A stretch of DNA of 64,000 nt from Mycobacterium sp. AT1 (GCF_002043095.1 NZ_MVOC01000022.1:62001-126000), one strand, 5' to 3'; positions 17,807-27,886 are shown, counted from the first letter of the stretch. The notes: generated by a model not told the origin, from the sequence alone. Translations and numbers: made by a program.

Positions 17807-18172
17807 ATGGCGCAGCAGGGTAAACCAGGCTTCTCGGACAACGCGTTCGTCCGCACCGTCAACAAGGTGGCGGTGGCGACGATGAAGCTGCCCATCCTGG
17901 GCGGTCTGGTACGTCGCGGACTCGTCGAGATCCGCTACGTCGGGCGCAAGTCCGGCAAGACGTTCGAGATCCCGGTCAACTACCGCCGCTCCGGCGATTC
18001 GATCACCATCTGGGTCGGGATGCCCGACAAGAAGAGTTGGTGGCGCAACTTCCTCGGCGAGGGCGGCGCGGTTACCCTCGTCGGGCTCGACGGGCGCGAT
18101 CGCACCGGCCACGCGGTGGCCACCCGAAGCGACCGCGGTGCGGTGTCGGTGCGGGTCCAGTTGGACGGGTGA
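17807..18172 (+). CDS. deazaflavin-dependent nitroreductase/quinone reductase family protein
   Basis: Small protein (121 aa) of the Ddn-like split-beta-barrel family that binds F420 or related cofactors. It shows the typical N-terminal amphipathic start, then RYVGRKSGKTFEIPV and NYRRSGDSITIWVGMPDKKSWWRNF, which corresponds to the cofactor-binding core. It is at the short end for the family. ATG 17807 is chosen over the longer open frame because a leaderless-type hexamer precedes it and the frame upstream overlaps the Fic remnant. The substrate cannot be predicted. It converges with the methyltransferase gene; the two stop codons abut. Confidence 0.75.
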   Translation: MAQQGKPGFSDNAFVRTVNKVAVATMKLPILGGLVRRGLVEIRYVGRKSGKTFEIPVNYRRSGDSITIWVGMPDKKSWWRNFLGEGGAVTLVGLDGRDRTGHAVATRSDRGAVSVRVQLDG

Positions 18173-18751
18173 TCAGCGCGGCTTCACCCACCGCCACTGC
18201 CGGGTAGAGCACTCCTGGGCGTCGGGCAGCCGATCTCCTACCGCCGCAACCACTCCCGGCCACCATTGCTCGTCGTAGTCGTCCCCGGACAACCAGCCTC
18301 CCGGCGCCACCTTCGGCAGCCAACCGTCTATGTCGGCGAGCACGCTGTCGTATTCGTGGCGGGCGTCGAGGTGCACCCAGGCCAACGAGCCGTCGGCGAA
18401 GAGCGCGGCAGCCGCTGGCGACGGGCTGACCAAGAGGTGCACCCGGTCGGCGAAACCACACGCGATGACGTTGCGGTGCAACTGCCCGGCGAGGGTGCCG
18501 CCACCGTCGGCGACGGCGGCGGCATGGGAGTCCTTGTCCGCGGTGCCTTCACGCCCACTGCCTTGGCAATAGTCGACGCCGACCACGGTGAAGTCGCGTG
18601 TCGACTCACCGACCACCTCGGCGAGCGAACACAAGCTGCGGCCGAGGTAGGACCCCACCTCGACGAACGTGCTGCCGTCTGCGAAGGTCGCCACGGCCTC
18701 CTCCTGCAGGTCACGCCAGCCAAACCAGCCATGGATCTGCGACCAATGCAT
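18173..18751 (-). CDS. class I SAM-dependent methyltransferase-like protein
   Basis: Protein of 192 aa resembling the Methyltransf_24 family. FVEVGSYLGRSLCSLAE is the glycine-rich SAM-binding loop, VVGVDYCQGSG is the acidic end of strand 2, and LAWVHLDARHEYDSVLADIDGW with GGWLSGDDYD are motifs near the active site. The ATG at 18751 overlaps the TGA of the upstream DUF2510 gene by one base, indicating translational coupling, so both probably act together. Substrate unknown. The longer open frame to 19012 is out of frame with the real upstream gene and is ignored. Confidence 0.75.
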   Translation of the reverse strand: MHWSQIHGWFGWRDLQEEAVATFADGSTFVEVGSYLGRSLCSLAEVVGESTRDFTVVGVDYCQGSGREGTADKDSHAAAVADGGGTLAGQLHRNVIACGFADRVHLLVSPSPAAAALFADGSLAWVHLDARHEYDSVLADIDGWLPKVAPGGWLSGDDYDEQWWPGVVAAVGDRLPDAQECSTRQWRWVKPR

Positions 18752-19170
18752 CACTGCACGTCCGCGCTGATCTGACCGCGGTCGCTGACCGCGTCGGTCC
18801 AGCGGATGCCGTCCCACCACCGCAGTTCGTGCCGCCCCGACGGGTCGGGATGCCAGGCTCCGGCGGGCGGTCGGGCGATGACGCCGAACAGCGTTTCGAT
18901 GTTCTGGCGGTTCTTGCCCCAGTCGACGAGGCCGAACTTCAGGGCCGACGACAGGGTGACCTCCACTCCCGTGGGCAGGGGTCGCAGGTGCGCGGCGAGG
19001 TTTTCGCCCCACGTCGCCAAGCCCATGCTCGTGGACATCTGGATCACCCCGGCAGCGGGGTCGGCGAGTGTCACGGTCATTCCGCTGGACGTGGCGGCAT
19101 GGCAGATGGCGTGGAACACGCCGTCGTAGGCGCCGGGAACGAGCCGGGTTTCGGAGGTGGAGGCGGGCAC
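18751..19170 (-). CDS. DUF2510-domain protein
   Basis: Hypothetical protein of 139 aa. Residues 1-100 resemble mycobacterial single-domain proteins with VFHAICHAATSSGMTVTLAD and a TWGENLAAHLRPLPTG stretch. The last 35 residues carry the DUF2510 motif WHPDPSGRHELRWWDGIRW. DUF2510 is a short tryptophan-rich module found in actinobacterial membrane or secretion-related proteins, function unknown. It starts at GTG 19170 with GATAAT 6 nt upstream (leaderless type) and is coupled to the downstream methyltransferase-like gene. Confidence 0.75.
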   Translation of the reverse strand: MPASTSETRLVPGAYDGVFHAICHAATSSGMTVTLADPAAGVIQMSTSMGLATWGENLAAHLRPLPTGVEVTLSSALKFGLVDWGKNRQNIETLFGVIARPPAGAWHPDPSGRHELRWWDGIRWTDAVSDRGQISADVQ

Positions 19171-19176
19171 CGAAGC

Positions 19177-19182
19177 ATTATC
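19177..19182 (-). promoter_or_regulatory. putative -10 box of a leaderless transcript for the DUF2510 gene
   Basis: GATAAT on the minus strand, 6 nt before GTG 19170. Together with the box at 19208 it makes a compact divergent promoter of about 50 bp. Confidence 0.45.
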
Positions 19183-19207
19183 GCGTTGGCCGGCGTTCGA
19201 CGAGGGC

Positions 19208-19213
19208 TACGGT
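19208..19213 (+). promoter_or_regulatory. putative -10 box of a leaderless transcript for the cupin gene
   Basis: TACGGT lies 7 nt before ATG 19221, and no ribosome binding site is present. Confidence 0.45.
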
Positions 19214-19220
19214 CGAGTGC

Positions 19221-19679
19221 ATGGCCGAGCCCGACGGTTTTCATCCCGACTTCCCGGACGACGCCGCGCAGCGCCCGCCGCGAAACCGGGTGCGCCACAT
19301 CAAGTCAACCGAACTCGACGCGACCACGACACAGACAGACGGCATGCAGCGCTTCGCGGCGCTCAGCGCGTCCACCGTCGGCAGCGAGAAGCTGTGGATG
19401 GGGGAGACGCTGGCGATGCCGGGCACGGTCTCGGCCAACCACCATCACGGCGACTCCGAGACCATGATCTTCATCCGCAGCGGACATCCCGAATTCGTGT
19501 TTCTGGACGGGGAACGCGAGGTTCGGGTGCGCACCAATCCCGGCGACTACGTCTTCGTCCCGCCGCATCTGCCGCACCGCGAGGAGAATCCCGACCCGAC
19601 CACGCCGGCGGAACTGGTGATTGCGCGTAGCAGCCAGGAGGCGATCGTCGTGAACCTGCCGGCGTTGTACGCGCTCTAA
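19221..19679 (+). CDS. cupin-domain protein
   Basis: Small cytosolic protein (152 aa) with a single cupin barrel. The first metal-binding motif is visible as ANHHHGDSETMIFIRSG, with several His and a Glu, and the second is PGDYVFVPPHLPHREEN. The barrel occupies about residues 55-145. The function could be a dioxygenase, an isomerase or a small-molecule-binding protein; nothing in the neighbourhood decides. The start at ATG 19221 fits a leaderless hexamer. It is followed by a bidirectional terminator shared with tRNA-His. Confidence 0.8.
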   Translation: MAEPDGFHPDFPDDAAQRPPRNRVRHIKSTELDATTTQTDGMQRFAALSASTVGSEKLWMGETLAMPGTVSANHHHGDSETMIFIRSGHPEFVFLDGEREVRVRTNPGDYVFVPPHLPHREENPDPTTPAELVIARSSQEAIVVNLPALYAL

Positions 19680-19706
19680 GTCGGACCACACACCCCGAAA
19701 CCAAAG

Positions 19707-19736
19707 AGGTGGGAGGGCGTAAACGCCCTCCCACCT
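19707..19736. terminator. bidirectional terminator between the cupin gene and tRNA-His
   Basis: A perfect 14-bp stem: AGGTGGGAGGGCGT (19707-19720) and its complement at 19723-19736, with a 2-nt loop. On the minus strand it is followed by CTTTGGTTT. It sits between convergent transcription units. Confidence 0.8.
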
Positions 19737-19740
19737 GCTG

Positions 19741-19814
19741 GGTGACTGACGGGACTCGAACCCGCGACAGCCAGGATCACAACCTGGTGCTCTACCAACT
19801 GAACTACAGCCACC
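19741..19814 (-). tRNA. tRNA-His (anticodon GTG)
   Basis: Cloverleaf with acceptor GTGGCTG/CAGTCAC, the extra G(-1) at 19814 opposite C73 at 19741 that is diagnostic of tRNA-His, D arm TAGTTCAGTTGGTAGAGC, anticodon GTG complementary to 19778-19780, and T arm GGGTTCGAGTCCC. The 3' CCA is not fully encoded. Confidence 0.96.
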
Positions 19815-19853
19815 ATGTCCGCCTTGCCCGAAGGCTCCGCGGTGTTGTCGATC

Positions 19854-20501
19854 TTAGCCGGTCGGGGTGGCTGTGTCCGAATCGGTTGTCCGCGCGTCGT
19901 CGGTGGGGGGTCCGAGTTCGGCGGCAACGGCGGCAATGTCGCTGGTCGACGGCCCGGGGGCGGGGACGAAGGCGGTGCTGCGGTAGTACTTCAACTCGCG
20001 AATCGACTCGTGGATGTCGGCGAGCGCGCGGTGTGCGAGGCCCTTTTCCGGCTGTCCGAAGTAGATGCGCGGGTACCAGCGTCGGCACAGTTCCTTGATC
20101 GAGCTGACGTCGATCATGCGGTAGTGCAGGAAGTCGTCGAGTGCGGGCATGTCCCTGGCGATGAAGCCGCGGTCGGTCCCGATCGAATTACCCGCCAGCG
20201 GCGCGGTGTTGGGCTGCTTGACGTGCCCTCGGATGTAGTCCAAGACCATCTTCTCGGCTTCTGCCACGTCGATCGTGGACGCGCGCACCTCCTCGGTGAG
20301 GCCCGACTTGCGGTGCATCGTCGCGACCACCTCGACCATGCCGTCCAGCGCCTCGTCCTCGGCGTGGATGACCACGTCGAGGCCGTCGCCGAGGAGGTTG
20401 AGCTCGCCGTCTGTCACCAACACAGCGATTTCGATGAGACGGTCGGCCTTGAGGTCGAGCCCCGTCATCTCACAGTCAATCCACACCAGTTCGTCACGCA
20501 C
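19854..20501 (-). CDS. orn: oligoribonuclease
   Basis: Essential 3'-5' exonuclease that clears 2-5 nt RNAs and pGpG-type dinucleotides. The DEDDh fold is intact: DxE at Asp9/Glu11 (WIDCEMTG), the [15 protein letters not shown] segment, and the final [11 protein letters not shown] with catalytic His and Asp. The core [18 protein letters not shown] matches mycobacterial Orn. GTG 20501 is chosen: the 215-aa product matches the mycobacterial length and a TACTGT hexamer lies 8 nt upstream. A GTG at 20522 would add 7 residues. The C-terminal 30 residues are an Ala/Thr/Asp-rich tail. Confidence 0.95.
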   Translation of the reverse strand: MRDELVWIDCEMTGLDLKADRLIEIAVLVTDGELNLLGDGLDVVIHAEDEALDGMVEVVATMHRKSGLTEEVRASTIDVAEAEKMVLDYIRGHVKQPNTAPLAGNSIGTDRGFIARDMPALDDFLHYRMIDVSSIKELCRRWYPRIYFGQPEKGLAHRALADIHESIRELKYYRSTAFVPAPGPSTSDIAAVAAELGPPTDDARTTDSDTATPTG

Positions 20502-20509
20502 AGCGGTCA

Positions 20510-20515
20510 ACAGTA
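20510..20515 (-). promoter_or_regulatory. putative -10 box for orn
   Basis: TACTGT on the minus strand, 8 nt before GTG 20501; it supports the shorter start. Confidence 0.4.
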
Positions 20516-20579
20516 TTCGCACAGGCCGACGGCGGCTGCCCAGGCCCGTTTAGAGCCCTCCCGATCGCTCCGCGGCCAG

Positions 20580-20585
20580 TAGTGT
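20580..20585 (+). promoter_or_regulatory. putative -10 box of a leaderless transcript for the HerA-like gene
   Basis: TAGTGT sits 7 nt before ATG 20593, with no ribosome binding site. Confidence 0.45.
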
Positions 20586-20592
20586 CGCCGGC

Positions 20593-22185
20593 ATGAGCGA
20601 CGACGCGACCTCCACCCCCGCACAGCGCATCGCCGCTGGTTATGCCGTCGACGGGCCGGCTCTGGAGCTCGGCTCCGTGGTGGTCGACGGCGTCGCCGAC
20701 CCGGCCGCGCGGGTGCGGATCCCGCTGTCGACCGTCAACCGGCACGGTCTGGTCGCGGGGGCGACGGGCACCGGCAAGACGAAGTCGCTGCAGCTCATGG
20801 CCGAACAGCTCTCGGCGGCCGGGGTGCCGGTGGTGATGGCCGACGTCAAGGGAGACCTCTCGGGGTTGTCCCGTCCCGGTACGCCGGGGGACAAGGTCAC
20901 CCAGCGTGGTGCCGACACCGGCGACAGCTGGACGCCGACCGCGTTTCCTGTCGAGTTCCTGTCGTTGGGATCCTCGGGGGTCGGGGTTCCGGTGCGAGCC
21001 ACCATCACCAGCTTCGGTCCGATTCTGCTGTCGAAGGTGTTGGGGCTCAACACAACTCAAGAGTCGACGCTCGGCCTGATCTTCCACTGGGCCGACCAGA
21101 AGGGCTTGTCGCTGCTCGACGTCAAGGACCTGCGTTCGGTGATCCAGTTCCTCACCAGCGACGAGGGCAAGCCCGAACTGAAGGCGCTCGGCGCGGTGTC
21201 GACGACCACCGCCGGGGTCATCCTGCGCGCCCTGGTCAACCTCGAGGCCGAGGGTGCCGACACCTTCTTCGGCGAGCCAGAACTGGAGCCCGACGACCTG
21301 ATGCGCGTCGACGACCAAGGGCGCGGCGTCATCACCCTGCTCGAGCTGGGCGCGCAGGCGGCCAGGCCGGTGATGTTCTCCACGTTCCTGATGTGGGTGC
21401 TCGCCGATCTGTTCACCTCGTTGCCGGAGGTCGGTGACGTCGAGAAGCCGAAGCTGGTGTTCTTCTTCGACGAGGCGCACCTGTTGTTCGACGACGCGTC
21501 GAAGGCGTTCCTCGCCCAAGTCGAGCAGACCGTGAAGCTCATCCGTTCCAAGGGCGTCGGGGTGTTCTTCTGCACCCAGTTGCCGACCGACGTGCCCAAC
21601 GACGTGTTGTCTCAGCTCGGCGCCCGCGTTCAGCACGCGCTGCGCGCGTTCACCCCCGACGATCAGAAGGCGCTGTCGAAGACGGTGCGCACCTACCCGA
21701 AGACGGACGTCTACGACCTCGAGGAGGCGTTGACGTCGCTGGGAACGGGGGAGGCGATCGTGACCGTGCTGTCCGAGAATGGTGCGCCGACCCCGGTGGC
21801 GTGGACCAGGATGCGGGCGCCGCGCTCGTTGATGGACACCATCGGTCCCGACGCCATCAGTGCCGCGGCCAAGGCGTCGCCGCTGCAGGTCGAATACGGG
21901 CAGACCGTCGACCGCGAGTCTGCCTACGAGCGGCTCAACAACAAGCTGGCCCCACCCGAAAAGCCTCAGCCGCTACCGCCACCGCTTCCACCGCCCCTCG
22001 ACGGTGGACTGGGGTGGGACCCGGGCCCGGTCGGCTCACCCCCGCCGGAGGGCCCGAGCTTCGTCGACGAAGTGATCCACAGCTCCGCGTTCAAGAGCTT
22101 CATCCGGTCCGCGGCCACGGTCGCCGGGCGGGAGATCACCCGCAGCATGTTCGGTACCGGCACCCGCAGGCGCCGGCGACGCTGA
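20593..22185 (+). CDS. HerA-like ATPase (DUF853, Rv2510c-like)
   Basis: Cytosolic P-loop ATPase of 530 aa in the HerA/FtsK-related DUF853 family. Walker A is GATGTGKT (residues 56-63) and Walker B is LVFFFDEAH (Asp293, Glu294). An arginine-rich C-terminal portion includes FIRSAATVAGREITRSMFGTG. Between residues 455 and 495 there is a proline-rich linker (PPPLPPPLDGG). HerA proteins are hexameric DNA translocases; the DUF853 branch has no firmly established role. It is adjacent and divergent to orn, as in M. tuberculosis. Confidence 0.88.
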   Translation: MSDDATSTPAQRIAAGYAVDGPALELGSVVVDGVADPAARVRIPLSTVNRHGLVAGATGTGKTKSLQLMAEQLSAAGVPVVMADVKGDLSGLSRPGTPGDKVTQRGADTGDSWTPTAFPVEFLSLGSSGVGVPVRATITSFGPILLSKVLGLNTTQESTLGLIFHWADQKGLSLLDVKDLRSVIQFLTSDEGKPELKALGAVSTTTAGVILRALVNLEAEGADTFFGEPELEPDDLMRVDDQGRGVITLLELGAQAARPVMFSTFLMWVLADLFTSLPEVGDVEKPKLVFFFDEAHLLFDDASKAFLAQVEQTVKLIRSKGVGVFFCTQLPTDVPNDVLSQLGARVQHALRAFTPDDQKALSKTVRTYPKTDVYDLEEALTSLGTGEAIVTVLSENGAPTPVAWTRMRAPRSLMDTIGPDAISAAAKASPLQVEYGQTVDRESAYERLNNKLAPPEKPQPLPPPLPPPLDGGLGWDPGPVGSPPPEGPSFVDEVIHSSAFKSFIRSAATVAGREITRSMFGTGTRRRRRR

Positions 22186-22190
22186 GCGAG

Positions 22191-22997
22191 TTACTCGCCG
22201 CCGAGCTTCTTGTAGACCGCGCCGACGATCGGCGTGACGATGGATCGCGGGGCGTAGCCGCTGGCCACCGACATCGCCTTGGACGTCACCCCGGGGACGA
22301 CGCGCATCTTGTTGTGTTCCAGCCCGTCGAGCGACAGCTTCGCGGTGTGCTCGGTGGAGATCCACAGGAAGTCGGGGATCAACTTCTCGACGAGGGACTG
22401 CTCGTCGGGATTCGGCAGTTCGGTGCGCACCGGTCCCGGTGCCAGCACGGTGACGTGAATGCCGAGGGACTTCACCTCGCCGCGCAGCGATTCGCTGAAC
22501 GTGTTGACGAACGCCTTGGACGCTGCGTAGGTCGCGTTGTTCGGGATCGGTGAGTTGCCCGCCGCCGAACCGGAGATGAGGATGCCGCCTGCGCGGCGCT
22601 CGACCATGCCGGGCAGGACGGCGAGCACCAGATCGTGGACGCCGAGGACGTTGAGTTGGACCTGGGCCTGCTCGCCGTCGACGTCGAGCTTCGCGACGGG
22701 GCCGAAGGTCGCCGTGCCGGCGTTCGCGCACAGGATGGAGATGTTGCGCTGCGCGAGTTCGGCGCAGAATTCGGCCCGCGCCGCGGGGTCGACCAGGTCG
22801 ACGGGCCGGACCTCGACGGTGACGCCGTAGCGCTCGGTCAAGGTGGTCGCGAGCGCGGTGAGCACGTCGCCGCGGCGGGCGGTGATGATCAGGTGGTGTC
22901 CTCGGGCGGCGAGCTCGGTGGCCAGAGCCTCACCGATGTTCTGCGAGGCGCCGGTGACGACGGCGCGCGCGTCGGGACTGGGAGCAGGTACGGACAT
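22191..22997 (-). CDS. cmrA: mycolate reductase CmrA (SDR family, Rv2509-like)
   Basis: Short-chain dehydrogenase of 268 aa, the same length as Rv2509, which reduces the 3-oxo mycolate precursor to the mature mycolic motif. Cofactor motif TGASQNIG near residue 16, NAG at about 90-92 (CANAGTATF), catalytic Ser in SGSAAGN, and YAASK with the active-site Tyr and Lys are all present. ATG 22997 is chosen because TACGAT stands 7 nt upstream. It is divergent from the MFS gene with a 33-bp shared promoter. An open frame running upstream is antisense to the MFS gene and discarded. Confidence 0.92.
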   Translation of the reverse strand: MSVPAPSPDARAVVTGASQNIGEALATELAARGHHLIITARRGDVLTALATTLTERYGVTVEVRPVDLVDPAARAEFCAELAQRNISILCANAGTATFGPVAKLDVDGEQAQVQLNVLGVHDLVLAVLPGMVERRAGGILISGSAAGNSPIPNNATYAASKAFVNTFSESLRGEVKSLGIHVTVLAPGPVRTELPNPDEQSLVEKLIPDFLWISTEHTAKLSLDGLEHNKMRVVPGVTSKAMSVASGYAPRSIVTPIVGAVYKKLGGE

Positions 22998-23004
22998 GGG
23001 CCCA

Positions 23005-23010
23005 ATCGTA
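23005..23010 (-). promoter_or_regulatory. putative -10 box of a leaderless transcript for cmrA
   Basis: TACGAT on the minus strand, 7 nt before ATG 22997. It is part of a compact divergent promoter with the box at 23019. Confidence 0.5.
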
Positions 23011-23018
23011 GGTACCAA

Positions 23019-23024
23019 TAGAGT
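23019..23024 (+). promoter_or_regulatory. putative -10 box of a leaderless transcript for the MFS gene
   Basis: TAGAGT, 6 nt before ATG 23031. Confidence 0.5.
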
Positions 23025-23030
23025 GCGTTC

Positions 23031-24344
23031 ATGACCAACCCCGCGGGTACTCGGACCGCGGGGCGGTTCCCCGTCGTCGCGTGGGCGTTGTGGGACTGCG
23101 GCGCAACCGGAGTCAACGCGATCGTCATCACGTTCGTCTTCTCGGTGTACCTGACCGGTGAGGTCGGAGCAGGCCTGCCGGGCAGCACGACGCCGACGGC
23201 GTGGCTCGGGTGGGCGTTGTTCGCCGCCGGGCTGGCGGTCGCCACGCTCGCCCCGGTCACGGGGATCTGGGTCGACGCCGCGCATCGCAGGCGGACCGTG
23301 CTGGCGGTTCTTACCGGCGTCGTCATCGTGCTGACGGCGTCGATGAGTCAGATTCGTCCCGACTACCACTACCTCTGGCTGGGCCTGGTGCTGCTGGCGC
23401 TGACGGCGGCGTGCAGTGATCTGGCGACGGTGCCCTACAACGCCATGCTGCGGGAGCTGTCGACGCCGGACACGTCGGGCCGGGTGTCCGGATTTGGCGC
23501 GGCGTCAGGGTATTTCGGGAGCGTCCTGCTGTTGCTGGTGGCGTACTTCGGTTTCATGGGCGGCGGTGACGGCGACACCCGCGGACTGTTCGGGGTGTCG
23601 ACGCACGAGGGATGGCCTGCGCGGTTGGTGGTGCTGGTCGCGGCGGGCTGGTTCGCCCTGTTCGCGCTGCCGTTGTTGGTCGGCACCCGCACCAGGATGC
23701 CGGTGCTCGAAGCCCCGACCTCCTCGCCGGGGTTGCTCTGGGCCTACCGGAAGCTGTGGGCCGACCTAAGGGACCAGTGGGACAGGGACCGCAACGTCGT
23801 GTACTACCTCGCGGCGAGCGCGGTCTTCCGCGACGGTTTGACCGGCATCTTCACCTTTGGTGCAGTGCTGGGTGTCTCGGCGTACGGGGTCTCGGGCGCC
23901 GACGTGGTGCTCTTCGGCATGTGCGCGCTGGTCGTCGCGGCGACGGGAGCGGTGTTGGGCGGTCTGCTCGACGACCGCATCGGGTCCAAGCCGATCATCG
24001 TCGGGTCGCTCGTCGCGATGATCGTCGTCGCCCTGGTGATGATGACGCTGCACGGGCCTTCGGCGTTCTGGGTGTGCGGGCTGCTGCTGTGCCTCTTCAT
24101 CGGGCCCGTCCAGTCGTCGGCGCGGACGACGATGCTGCGAATGTCGGTCGAGGGCAAGGAAGGTGCGGCGTTCGGGCTGTACACCACGACGGGGCGGGCG
24201 GCGACGTTCCTGGCCCCGATCCTCTTCACCACGTTCATCACGGTGTTCGGCACCGACCGCGCCGGGATGGGCGGGCTGGTCACCGTCTTGGCGATGGGGC
24301 TGGTGGCGATTCTCTTCGTCCGCGTGCCGCGGGTCTCCGCCTAA
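23031..24344 (+). CDS. MFS transporter (UMF1-like, Rv2508c-like)
   Basis: Integral membrane protein of 437 aa with about 12 hydrophobic segments. The N-terminus reads VVAWALWDCGATGVNAIVITFVFSVYL, a pattern of the UMF1/Atg22-type MFS group, and the middle contains the conserved loop VPYNAMLRELSTPDTSGRVSGFG. The substrate is unknown; Atg22-like proteins export amino acids in fungi, but this cannot be transferred directly. It is leaderless by its start-codon context and divergent from cmrA. Confidence 0.88.
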   Translation: MTNPAGTRTAGRFPVVAWALWDCGATGVNAIVITFVFSVYLTGEVGAGLPGSTTPTAWLGWALFAAGLAVATLAPVTGIWVDAAHRRRTVLAVLTGVVIVLTASMSQIRPDYHYLWLGLVLLALTAACSDLATVPYNAMLRELSTPDTSGRVSGFGAASGYFGSVLLLLVAYFGFMGGGDGDTRGLFGVSTHEGWPARLVVLVAAGWFALFALPLLVGTRTRMPVLEAPTSSPGLLWAYRKLWADLRDQWDRDRNVVYYLAASAVFRDGLTGIFTFGAVLGVSAYGVSGADVVLFGMCALVVAATGAVLGGLLDDRIGSKPIIVGSLVAMIVVALVMMTLHGPSAFWVCGLLLCLFIGPVQSSARTTMLRMSVEGKEGAAFGLYTTTGRAATFLAPILFTTFITVFGTDRAGMGGLVTVLAMGLVAILFVRVPRVSA

Positions 24345-24354
24345 CGAGAGCGGC

Positions 24355-25119
24355 CTAACGGGAGCCCAGCGCCGTACACAACGTCAGGCCGGTCCCGGTG
24401 TTCTGCTGGGTCTCGGTGCCGTCGATGGTGATGGAGCAGGTGAGTTTCCGGCCGACGTTGACGATGCTGACGCTGGCGGAACTGTTGGCCGCTCCGGCCA
24501 GCTGAACTTCCTTCTGCCACGGCAGCATGACGTTGAACTCGGTCTGCAGTACTCCGCCGCTGTCGAGGTACAGGATGCTGATGGCCCGGCCCTGGCCTGC
24601 GACCGAGTAGACGACGGTGTGGGTGTCGTTCGAGTTGTTCGGCGTGGTCGGCGGGACGACGCTTGGCGTCGTCGGCGTGGTGGTCGGGGTTTGGGTGGTG
24701 GCGGGCGTCGGCGTGGTCGTCGACGGTCTGGTCGCGGTCGGTTGGATGGGTGTCTGGGGCGGCGCGACGAGGGTGTCCTGGTGCGAGCTGTCGACGATGA
24801 CGAGGCCGATCACCATTCCGAGTACGACGAACAGCACGATTCCCGCCAGGGCCCACAACCATCGCCGAGGGTTGGGTCCGTCCGGCTTGGGTGGCTCGGG
24901 TGGCACTCCGCCGGGGGGCCCGTATTGCCCGGTCGCGTAGGCGTCGTACCCGTACGGCGAGTACGCGGGCAGCTGCTCGGTGGGCCGGTGCTTGTCGTAA
25001 GCCGTCCCACCGGAAGTTTGGTACGGCTGCTGGCCGTACGTCGAGCCGGGAATGGCGGGGTAGTTGTAGGTGCCGGGATGTTCCTGGTCCCGCCCGTCGC
25101 GGCGCGATGGATCCGTCAT
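24355..25119 (-). CDS. proline-rich membrane protein with MmpS-like C-terminal domain (Rv2507-like)
   Basis: Protein of 254 aa. Residues 1-80 are cytoplasmic and rich in Pro, Tyr and Gly; one membrane helix (WLWALAGIVLFVVLGMVIGLVIV) follows at about 87-109; then a Thr/Pro-rich stalk (PTATRPSTTTPTPATT), and an extracytoplasmic MmpS-like beta domain from about residue 165 (VVYSVAGQGRAISILYLD). ATG 25119 is supported by GAGGTGGAG directly upstream; the frame before it is unrelated. It may bind lipids or partner an RND transporter, but no mmpL gene is nearby. Confidence 0.85.
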   Translation of the reverse strand: MTDPSRRDGRDQEHPGTYNYPAIPGSTYGQQPYQTSGGTAYDKHRPTEQLPAYSPYGYDAYATGQYGPPGGVPPEPPKPDGPNPRRWLWALAGIVLFVVLGMVIGLVIVDSSHQDTLVAPPQTPIQPTATRPSTTTPTPATTQTPTTTPTTPSVVPPTTPNNSNDTHTVVYSVAGQGRAISILYLDSGGVLQTEFNVMLPWQKEVQLAGAANSSASVSIVNVGRKLTCSITIDGTETQQNTGTGLTLCTALGSR

Positions 25120-25252
25120 CTCCACCTCATGTCTGCAGGGTACCTGCGCTGGCGGCGGGGCCTCGCTGGCCAAGGCGCGGGGTTTACCGCAATTGTCGGA
25201 CGGGTAAACCGGTCGCGACGCCGCACGGGCGGTCAGCGACATGGAGGTTCAC

Positions 25253-25468
25253 ATGCGAGGCAGCGGAATCATCGGCACGATCCTTCTCGTGTGGCTGCTG
25301 ATCGGCGTGTTCGCCGCCTATCAGCGCGACTACTTCAAGGCTTCTGAAACCAGTTGTGCCACAGCAGGAACGATTGCCTTGACGGTGGTCGCGGGGCCGC
25401 TGAACTACGCGGGCGCCAACCCGAAGGTGGCCGATTGCAACATCAACGTCCCGCAGCCCAGCCAGTAG
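25253..25468 (+). CDS. small membrane protein, 71 aa
   Basis: One N-terminal hydrophobic helix (GTILLVWLLIGVFAAYQ) is followed by a short exported segment with two Cys. Two in-frame ATGs are available. ATG 25253 is preferred because GGAGG at 25243-25247 is 5 nt upstream, whereas ATG 25241 has no such site. It is followed 23 bp later by another small membrane gene, probably in one operon. Function is not known. Confidence 0.75.
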   Translation: MRGSGIIGTILLVWLLIGVFAAYQRDYFKASETSCATAGTIALTVVAGPLNYAGANPKVADCNINVPQPSQ

Positions 25469-25491
25469 GGCTCAGCCACCAAGGAGTAGCC

Positions 25492-25647
25492 ATGATCGCT
25501 ATTGGTGTCATTCTCGTGGTCCTCGGCCTGTTCTTCGGCATGCCGGTGTTGACCTATGTCGGCGTCGTCGCCCTGGTCATCGGCGCAGTGTTCTGGCTGC
25601 TCGGCGCGCTGGGCCATGCGGTCGGCGGCAGGCGCGTCTGGTACTAG
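25492..25647 (+). CDS. small two-helix membrane protein, 51 aa
   Basis: Starts at ATG 25492 with AAGGAG at 25481-25486. Two hydrophobic helices are separated by a short loop (IGVILVVLGLFFGM, then VGVVALVIGAVFWLLGAL), ending in a Gly/Arg tail (GGRRVWY). It resembles the actinobacterial DUF6131-type small membrane proteins, function unknown. It overlaps the end of the convergent TetR gene by 4 bp. Confidence 0.75.
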   Translation: MIAIGVILVVLGLFFGMPVLTYVGVVALVIGAVFWLLGALGHAVGGRRVWY

Positions 25648-26243
25648 CGACGACGGGTGAGCGCTGCCAGGGTCATGGCCCGCAGGATCGCCCGTGACGA
25701 GTCGCGGACCGTGCCCGGCCGGACGCTGTGTGGGGTCGAGTTGAGTAGCCCGAATGCGGCGTGCGCCATCAGCCGCGCGTCGTCTTCGTCCAGGTCGTCG
25801 TCGAGTGCGCGGAGAACGTCGACCCATATTTCGACGTACTGCCGCTGTGCGCGGCGCACCTGGCGCATGGCCGCGGCAGGAAGCTGCGCCAAGTCGCGAT
25901 CCTGAATCCGGATCAGATCGGGCTCGGTGAACACGAAGTCGAGGTGGAAGTCGACCAATCCGTCGAGCGCGTCGGTGTGTTCGGCATCGGCCACGACCTC
26001 GGTGGCGCCGGCGAGCAGCCGGGTGCTGATGCCGACGAGGAGTTCGACGAGTAGCGCTTCCTTGTTGGGGAAGTGCCGGTAGATCGCGGGTCCCGACACT
26101 CCGGCCGCGGCGCCGATGTCCTCGAGGCGGACGCCGAGGAAGCCGTGCTCGGCGATGAGCCGCTCGGCGGCGGCGATCAGTTGAGATCGGCGGTCGGATT
26201 TCGCCTGACTGCGCTGCGTCGTCGACGTCTTCGCCGTAGCCAC
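25644..26243 (-). CDS. TetR-family regulator (Rv2506-like)
   Basis: Regulator of 199 aa. Residues 20-65 hold the HTH with RLEDIGAAAGVSGPAIYRHFPNKEALL; the remainder is the ligand-binding helical domain. GTG 26243 is preceded by GGGAGG. It is divergent from accD1 with a 58-bp gap that contains a 16-bp near-palindrome, so repression of the branched-chain operon and of itself is the likely role, with an acyl-CoA as probable ligand (inferred). Confidence 0.9.
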   Translation of the reverse strand: MATAKTSTTQRSQAKSDRRSQLIAAAERLIAEHGFLGVRLEDIGAAAGVSGPAIYRHFPNKEALLVELLVGISTRLLAGATEVVADAEHTDALDGLVDFHLDFVFTEPDLIRIQDRDLAQLPAAAMRQVRRAQRQYVEIWVDVLRALDDDLDEDDARLMAHAAFGLLNSTPHSVRPGTVRDSSRAILRAMTLAALTRRR

Positions 26244-26272
26244 CGTTCCTCCCTTGCCGGTTGCACTTCTCA

Positions 26273-26288
26273 GTTAATGATCACTAAC
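26273..26288. promoter_or_regulatory. TetR operator candidate between the regulator and accD1
   Basis: GTTAATGATCACTAAC is a palindrome centred on GATC with one mismatched pair. A second half-site, GTTAGTGA, begins at 26298 and overlaps the accD1 start codon. Confidence 0.6.
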
Positions 26289-26289
26289 G

Positions 26290-27882
<1,593 letters not shown>

Positions 27883-27886
27883 CGGA